Shown one piece after another: positions 58,972 to 64,000 of a stretch of 64,000 bases of DNA; positions within the stretch are counted from its first letter, which is position 1, and every line of letters starts with the position of its first letter. The notes under the pieces are model-generated. The model worked only from the letters and a program-made list of their open reading frames with translations. It made no database searches and was not told the origin of the DNA. Made by a program: the position numbers and the translations under genes. The stretch is from Rhodanobacter sp. Root480 (GTDB taxonomy: Bacteria > Pseudomonadota > Gammaproteobacteria > Xanthomonadales > Rhodanobacteraceae). The DNA lies in the NCBI RefSeq assembly GCF_001426645.1, contig NZ_LMEX01000002.1, forward strand, positions 950,322 to 1,014,321, written 5' to 3'.

Positions 58972-60036
58972 CTACAGTTTCAGATAGACCCGTCGCCGAT
59001 CCATCGCCCACACGATCAGCCACCACACCGTCACGAACACCACCGCGAACGCCAGCGATGGCACGTACGGACCGAAGTGCGGCGTCATCCAGCCGGCGAA
59101 CAGGTGCTGGTAGATCGGTTGGTTCCAGCCCAGCGCGGGCAGCAGGATCTGCATCAGTTCGGAGCCGGCGTAGGCGGCAATCGCGTTAATGCCGAAACGG
59201 CGACCCCAGGCCGGCCAGCCGTGCCGATCGATCAGCCAGTGGAAAGCCAGCAGCGCCAGCGTGGCCCAGCCGGCTGTCCACAGCACGAACGACGACGTCC
59301 ACAGGTTCTTGTTGAGTGGCAGCCACAGCGACCACAGCGCGCCGAGCAGCAGCAACAGCACACCGGCGATCAGCAATCGGCGGATATCTCCACGGCGCAG
59401 CCAGCAACCGACGCGCAGGCCCAGCAAGGTGGTGGCGAGCGAAGGCAGGGTGGCGAGCAGGCCTTCGGGATCGTGCCCGCGGCCGGTGGCCGGGTCGATC
59501 AGGTAGACGAAGTGGCCGAACACGGCGCTGTCGGTGCGGCTGACGATATTCACCCACGGCTCCAGCGAACCGCCCGCCAGCAGCAATCCCCAATAACCGA
59601 GCAGGATGCCGCCGATGGTGATCCACTGCGTGCGTGGTCGGGTATAAACCGCAAACAGCGCCACCGCGGCGAAGCAGATGCCGATCCGCTGCAGCACGCC
59701 CGGAAAACGCAGGTGCGCATGCGGCAACAACCACGCCGCCAGCAGGTTGATCGCCACGCCCAGCGCAAGAATGCGCAGCGCCCGCCACAGCGCCGCCTTC
59801 ACCAGAACGCCGGGCGCCACGCCCTGTTCCAGCCGCGGCAGCAGGGCCAGCGCGGTCGACACGCCGACCACGAACAGGAAGAACGGAAACACCAGATCGG
59901 TCGGCGTGCAGCCGTGCCACGACGCGTGTTCCAGCGGCGCGTAGACATGCCCCCAGTCGCCGGGGTCGTTGACCAGCAACATCCCCGCGACCGTGCAGCC
60001 GCGCAGGGCGTCGAGGGAAGCGAGGCGCTTGCTCAT
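58972..60036 (-). CDS. nagX: NagX-like membrane protein (heparan-alpha-glucosaminide N-acetyltransferase family)
   Basis: A 354-residue protein with about ten membrane spans (COG4299 / DUF5009). RLASLDALRGCTVAGMLLVN at the N-terminus, HGCTPTDLVFPFFLFVVGVS with the conserved histidine and FPFFLF segment near residue 40, and FPGVLQRIGICF near residue 110 are characteristic. The human relative HGSNAT acetylates terminal glucosamine; bacterial NagX accompanies GlcNAc catabolism genes. Here it follows the GH20 gene and a TonB receptor on the same strand, so a role in uptake or conversion of GlcNAc at the inner membrane is likely. The 216-bp gap to GH20 holds a repeat element. Confidence 0.85.
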   Translation of the reverse strand: MSKRLASLDALRGCTVAGMLLVNDPGDWGHVYAPLEHASWHGCTPTDLVFPFFLFVVGVSTALALLPRLEQGVAPGVLVKAALWRALRILALGVAINLLAAWLLPHAHLRFPGVLQRIGICFAAVALFAVYTRPRTQWITIGGILLGYWGLLLAGGSLEPWVNIVSRTDSAVFGHFVYLIDPATGRGHDPEGLLATLPSLATTLLGLRVGCWLRRGDIRRLLIAGVLLLLLGALWSLWLPLNKNLWTSSFVLWTAGWATLALLAFHWLIDRHGWPAWGRRFGINAIAAYAGSELMQILLPALGWNQPIYQHLFAGWMTPHFGPYVPSLAFAVVFVTVWWLIVWAMDRRRVYLKL

Positions 60037-60097
60037 GCGGCCATGCCTCGCTGCTTCCCCAGGGTTGCAGGGGAGGAAACACGACGCGGCGCGCTTC

Positions 60098-60197
60098 GCT
60101 CCTCCCCCTGCACGCAGGGGGAGGTTGGGAGGGGGTGGCGCAGGGTGGCGGGGAAGCTCAAGAGCAACCCCTCCCCAACCTTTCTGCGACCGGAGGA
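60098..60197. repeat. Intergenic palindromic repeat element related to the lhr insertions (copy D)
   Basis: The first 39 bases (60098-60136) match 54832-54870 in lhr at 38 positions, in the same orientation. The right part (AACCCCTCCCCAACC, then CTGCGACCGGAGG) is a decayed inverted arm. It lies between nagX and GH20, where such elements are normally found. Confidence 0.82.
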
Positions 60198-60252
60198 AGT
60201 CCCTTCAGGGGCGTTGCAGAGTAGTGAGCAAGGGACACGTGCGGCGCCAGGT

Positions 60253-62574
60253 TCATGGCTTCAACGCCACCTGACCGATCGCATACAGCGCGCCATCGAT
60301 CGGCGCCGTGTAGATCAGGCACAGCGCGTGCTCGCCCTGCTGCGCAGGCAGCGCCGCGTTGAGGGTGAAGTTGCGCGCGCTGTGCGCGGGGTCGGGCAGC
60401 GGCATGCTGGCCAGCACCGGGCCATTGCAGGTATCGCGGTGCACCACCAGCTCGCCGAACGGCGTGCGCCGTGGGCGCGACACCACCAGTTTCTGGTCGT
60501 GGGCCATCGCGAAATTGCGTACCAGCCGCGCGGCATCGACGCGGATCGAGGTCAACCCGTCCAGCGGCGTGGCCGGATAAAGATGGCAGCTGTCGAATAC
60601 ATTGATGGTGTACACCGGCGCCGTCGACGTGGCGTCCGGCAGTGGCTGCACGCGCAGGCGGAAATCGCTGCCGGGGCAGTTGGGCATGGTGTTTCCGGCC
60701 ACCGTGAGCAGGCTGGCGCGATCGAGCACGCGCTGCCGCGCGGCAGCCAGTTCGTTGCCATCCGCCGCAAAGCTGGCGGCACGCACGGTGATCGGCAGTG
60801 TCACGTTGAACGGAGCGTCGTAACGTGGCGAACCGAGGGTGGGCGTGCTGCCGTCGGTCGTGTAGTGGATGTTGCCGAAGTCGGTCTGGTTGGCCAATGT
60901 GACCGTGGCCCGGCCGGTGACCAGCGCGACGTTGCGATCGATCGCGATGTCCACCGCGAACGCGCCATCGGCGTACGGAATCCGCTGCGCCTTGTAGCGC
61001 TCCAGTTGCGCCGGCAGGCGGGCCAGGAAGGCGGGCCAGTGGTTGCTCGCGGCCGGCGACCAGGCCACCTCGCTGAGCGCATCCAGGCGTGGGAATACCG
61101 CATGCTCCACATGGGCGAACGTGGGCATGTGTTCGGTCCATACATTGACCTGCACACCCAGCACATGCTTCGCCTGGGCGGCGCCCAAGACAGCGGGTAC
61201 CACCTGGAAACCATAGACGCTGCGCAGGGATTCCACGCCCAGCCGGCCGGCGTAGTCATCCTCCAGCTCGCTTTGCACGTGGTCGAAGTAGAGATTCGGC
61301 GCGGGCGCCATCACCACGTCGTGACCCAGCATCGCGGCCTTGATCGCGCCGTCGGTACCGCGCCAGGACATCACCGTGGCATCGGCCGGCAGGTTGTCGC
61401 CTTCGAGGATTTCGTCCCAGCCGATCAGCTTGCGTCCATGTTTTTCCAGGTACTGGCCGACGCGGTCGATGAACCAGCCCTGCAGCGCGTTCTCGCTGGT
61501 GATGCCCAGCTCGCGCATCTTCGCCTGCACCGCGGGCGAAGCTTCCCACTGATCCTTGATCGCCTCGTCGCCGCCGACGTGGATGTACGTGGACGGGAAC
61601 AACGCCAGCACTTCGTCCAGCACGTTGTCGATGAAGGTGAAGGTGTCGTCGTCGACGTTGTAGAGCCAGGGGTTCACGCCCCAGTCGATGGATACCTGCG
61701 GCCGCTGGCCGGTGACGCCCAGCTGCGGGTACGCGGCCACCGCGGCCTGCGCGTGGCCGGGCATGTCCAGCTCCGGCACGATGGTGATGTGGCGCGCGGC
61801 GGCGTAGGCGACCACCTGGCGGATCTGGTCCTGGGTATAGAAACCGCCGTAGCGTTTCGGCTCGCCGTTTTTACCCGCGTCCGGCGGCGTGCGCCACGCG
61901 CCGATGCGGGTGAGCTCGGGGTAGCGCTTGATCTGGATGCGCCAGCCCTGGTCGTCGGTGAGGTGCCAGTGCAGCGTGTTCATCTTGTGCTGCGCCATCT
62001 GGTCGATCAGCGTTTCCACCTCGGCCACGCTCTGGAAATGGCGCACGGAATCCAGCATCAGGCCACGCCAGGCGAAACGCGGCTGGTCGCGGATCTGCAT
62101 CGCCGCCAGCGTCACCGGGCCGTGCTTCGCATCGGGCGTCAGCAACTGCCACAGGGTGATGGCGCCATGAAACAGGCCGGCGTCATCGCGCGCGCTGACG
62201 CGGATACCCTCGGGCGTGACATCCAGCGCGTAACCTTCCGCCTGCGTCACGACGGCCTGCGGGTCACGCTGCAGGACGATGGCATGCGCCGGCACCGGGC
62301 CGTGCTGCACGCGCAAGCGCAAACCGCGCGTGCGCTCGACCAGGCTGGACAGATAGGCGGCGGTGCTGGCCGTGCCCTTCCCGTCATCGGCAATCACGAT
62401 CGGCGTATCGACGCCCACCGTGAACCGGCCCTCGGTGACGGTGACCTGCGCCGGCTGCGGGATCAGCGGAACCACCGCGTCGGTGGCGGCGTGGGCGGTT
62501 GCGGACAAGACCACCATCACGGCGACGCAGAGCCATGCGCAGGCATGCAGAAGGGTGGGCAGACGACGCGTCAT
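60253..62574 (-). CDS. Secreted GH20 beta-N-acetylhexosaminidase
   Basis: A 773-residue enzyme. The signal peptide is CAWLCVAVMVVLSATAHA. A GH20b domain (about 30-160) is followed by the barrel: RFAWRGLMLDSVRHFQSVAE near residue 170, NTLHWHLTDDQGWRI, IVPELDMPGHAQAAV near residue 265, and the catalytic Asp-Glu pair in YIHVGGDEAIKDQW near residue 335. VMSWRGTDGAI and VNVWTEHM complete the site. A C-terminal CHB_HEX-like beta domain and a further beta-sandwich follow. It removes terminal GlcNAc from chitin oligosaccharides or glycans in the periplasm. Together with NagX and the TonB receptor on the same strand it forms a GlcNAc uptake set. Confidence 0.93.
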   Translation of the reverse strand: MTRRLPTLLHACAWLCVAVMVVLSATAHAATDAVVPLIPQPAQVTVTEGRFTVGVDTPIVIADDGKGTASTAAYLSSLVERTRGLRLRVQHGPVPAHAIVLQRDPQAVVTQAEGYALDVTPEGIRVSARDDAGLFHGAITLWQLLTPDAKHGPVTLAAMQIRDQPRFAWRGLMLDSVRHFQSVAEVETLIDQMAQHKMNTLHWHLTDDQGWRIQIKRYPELTRIGAWRTPPDAGKNGEPKRYGGFYTQDQIRQVVAYAAARHITIVPELDMPGHAQAAVAAYPQLGVTGQRPQVSIDWGVNPWLYNVDDDTFTFIDNVLDEVLALFPSTYIHVGGDEAIKDQWEASPAVQAKMRELGITSENALQGWFIDRVGQYLEKHGRKLIGWDEILEGDNLPADATVMSWRGTDGAIKAAMLGHDVVMAPAPNLYFDHVQSELEDDYAGRLGVESLRSVYGFQVVPAVLGAAQAKHVLGVQVNVWTEHMPTFAHVEHAVFPRLDALSEVAWSPAASNHWPAFLARLPAQLERYKAQRIPYADGAFAVDIAIDRNVALVTGRATVTLANQTDFGNIHYTTDGSTPTLGSPRYDAPFNVTLPITVRAASFAADGNELAAARQRVLDRASLLTVAGNTMPNCPGSDFRLRVQPLPDATSTAPVYTINVFDSCHLYPATPLDGLTSIRVDAARLVRNFAMAHDQKLVVSRPRRTPFGELVVHRDTCNGPVLASMPLPDPAHSARNFTLNAALPAQQGEHALCLIYTAPIDGALYAIGQVALKP

Positions 62575-62616
62575 GGTCCATCTCCATCGTGGGTCGCTAA
62601 ACCGCGCGACACGCTT

Positions 62617-62652
62617 TAAAAAAAGGGCCCGTACAGTGTGCCTGACGGGCCC
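62617..62652 (-). terminator. Rho-independent terminator after the second TonB receptor
   Basis: On the minus strand CGGGCCC-type arms (62646-62652 and 62625-62631) flank a 14-base loop and are followed by a run of seven T (62618-62624). It ends the receptor transcript before GH20, so GH20 probably has its own promoter in the remaining 42 bases or relies on read-through. Confidence 0.85.
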
Positions 62653-62704
62653 GGAAAGGGGGTTGGTGGTGGGCCATCCATGGCCCGGGAGGTACGGGGG
62701 TAGG

Positions 62705-64000
62705 TCAGTACTTGAAGCGGAAGTTGAGGTAGTACTGGCGGCCGTTGGAGTAGAACGCGGTGGGTACCGTTGCGGCCTGGTAGTAGGTGATGGTCGGATC
62801 GTTGAGGTTCAGCGCATCCAGGCTGACGCTCATCCATTCGGTCGGGCTGTAGCTGACCGACGCCGACAAGGTGGCGAACTTGTCCTGGTAGTAAGGGTTG
62901 GCGCCCTTCAGGCCGATCAGGAAGGACGAACGGGAGGTGTAGTTGACGCGCGCGGCAAACTTGTCGTTCTCGAAGTACGCGCCCACGTTGTAGGTGTTCT
63001 TCGAAGTGCCCAGCAAGTGGTTGCTGCCGTCGGCCCAGGTGTGATCGGTGCTGCCATCGGCGTAGGTGTAGTTCGCGGTTACGCCGAAGTGGTCGCCGAT
63101 CGGCTGCTGATAGGCCAGTTCCACACCCTGCACGTCACCGTCGGCGTTGACCGGCGACGAGATGTCGTATTGCTCGAGCTGGTGGGTCAGTTCGCTGAAC
63201 AGCATCTGCTTGGACACGCCGTAAGCGACGTAATCCTTCAGGTGCATCGAGTACGCGCCTGCGGACAGCAGGCCACGCGGCATGAAGTACCACTCGAGGG
63301 CGGCGTCGAAGTTGGTCGACAACACCGGCTTCAGCATCGGGTTGCCGCCGCTGCCGGTCTTGCTGAGATCCGAGCCACTGGATGCCGCGCCGAGTGCGGA
63401 GTAATCCGGCAGCGTCTGCGTTTGCGAGGCGGCGAAGCGGAACAGCAGGTCGTCGGCAAGATTGAACTTCAGGTTGGCGCTGGGCAGCACGCGGTTGATC
63501 GTGTTTTCCTGCTGCTTCGCATCCCATGCGCCAAACAGGCTGCTGACATCCGCGGTGGCGGCGTTGGCGTTGACCACGTAGCTGTCGACGTTCTGCCGGA
63601 TGTGCGAATAGCGCAGACCGAAGTTGCCGCTCCAGCCATCACCGGTGAAGTTGGCTTGCAGGTAGCCGGCCAGGTTCTTCTCGTTGACCTTGAACTCGGC
63701 GCCGTAGTTGTGGCGGCCGGTCGGGCCATCATTGTCCGACAGCCACGTCGAATTCTGTTCGACGGCGTCCTTCAACGAGCCAACGGTGTAGTACCAGATA
63801 TCGGTGGGGAAGTTGCCGCCGATGCCGCTGCCGAAATCGCTCGGGTACTTGCCGGTGACGCCATTGGCTTCCAGCGCGGGGCCGATCGCGCCGGGGCTGG
63901 CGCCTTCCGGCGAGAAGACCTGCCGGGTGTGGTTGGCGTAACGCACACCGAAGTCGATCGAGGACAGCACACTGCTGTCGAAGTACTGGGTGAAGTCCGC
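62705..64000 (-). CDS. TonB-dependent receptor, C-terminal part (continues past the right edge)
   Basis: The frame is open to the last base of the window, so the N-terminal part and start are missing. The visible 430 or so residues are the beta-barrel: NLAGYLQANFTGDGWSGNFG, then NRVLPSANLKFNLADDLLFR and GGNPMLKPVLSTNFDAALEW, a motif common in large sugar-transporting TBDTs. The end RQYYLNFRFKY has the terminal aromatic outer-membrane signature. Its neighbours (GH20, nagX) suggest GlcNAc or chito-oligosaccharides as substrate. It is a different receptor from the one at 24286-27453. Confidence 0.88.
   Translation of the reverse strand, partial: ADFTQYFDSSVLSSIDFGVRYANHTRQVFSPEGASPGAIGPALEANGVTGKYPSDFGSGIGGNFPTDIWYYTVGSLKDAVEQNSTWLSDNDGPTGRHNYGAEFKVNEKNLAGYLQANFTGDGWSGNFGLRYSHIRQNVDSYVVNANAATADVSSLFGAWDAKQQENTINRVLPSANLKFNLADDLLFRFAASQTQTLPDYSALGAASSGSDLSKTGSGGNPMLKPVLSTNFDAALEWYFMPRGLLSAGAYSMHLKDYVAYGVSKQMLFSELTHQLEQYDISSPVNADGDVQGVELAYQQPIGDHFGVTANYTYADGSTDHTWADGSNHLLGTSKNTYNVGAYFENDKFAARVNYTSRSSFLIGLKGANPYYQDKFATLSASVSYSPTEWMSVSLDALNLNDPTITYYQAATVPTAFYSNGRQYYLNFRFKY

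Overview
The window looks like chromosomal DNA of a high-GC gammaproteobacterium of the Xanthomonadales, most likely Rhodanobacteraceae (a Rhodanobacter, Dyella or Luteibacter relative). This rests on protein style (rpoD, Lhr, TonB-dependent receptors), on a xylan locus organised as in Xanthomonas, and on palindromic repeats typical of the order. It is inference from the sequence alone, because no 16S gene is present.

Layout. (1) 1-6025: surface glycan and lipid genes (CDP-glycerol-type transferase, cytidylyltransferase, WaaE-like GT2, ArnT-like GT, a TPR protein, an LpxL-type acyltransferase) and dtd. (2) 6026-8227: rpoD with promoter, terminator and a REP-like element. (3) 8228-50380: a roughly 42-kb xylan / glucuronoxylan utilisation region. 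Its minus-strand left arm has galM, a cytoplasmic GH43 and a GPH transporter. A plus-strand arm has an ExuT-like transporter, a 46-codon ORF, GH115, uxaC and a GH27 enzyme. The middle holds a candidate sX13-like sRNA, a lipoprotein dcp peptidase, a pseudogene remnant, a GH10 xylanase and a large TonB-dependent receptor. Then come 11 tightly packed minus-strand genes (GH67, SGNH esterase, manD, GH43, GH3, kdgK, uxuB, FAH-family dehydratase, semialdehyde dehydrogenase, YjhG-type xylonate dehydratase, GntP transporter), a divergent LacI-family regulator, and xylBA.

(4) 50568-50889: tRNA-Ile(CAU) interrupted in its anticodon loop by a 246-nt group I intron. (5) 50962-53986: an NAD-kinase-like gene with an SPFH gene, and an alpha/beta hydrolase. 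(6) 54124-58945: lhr carrying three in-frame palindromic repeat insertions, and a small membrane ORF. (7) 58972-64000: a GlcNAc / chitin-oligosaccharide set (NagX, GH20, a TonB receptor cut by the window end).

How it fits together: the TonB receptor and GH10 xylanase capture and cut xylan. The periplasmic GH67, GH115, GH43, GH3 and esterase strip and shorten oligosaccharides. Xylose goes through XylA/XylB, and glucuronate through UxaC-UxuB-ManD-KdgK. A second branch (GntP, xylonate dehydratase, FAH dehydratase, semialdehyde dehydrogenase) would carry xylonate to 2-oxoglutarate. Five near-identical palindromes around TGTTAGCGCTAACA lie before the two transporters, the TonB receptor, the GH67 operon / regulator pair and xylB, which defines one LacI-type regulon.
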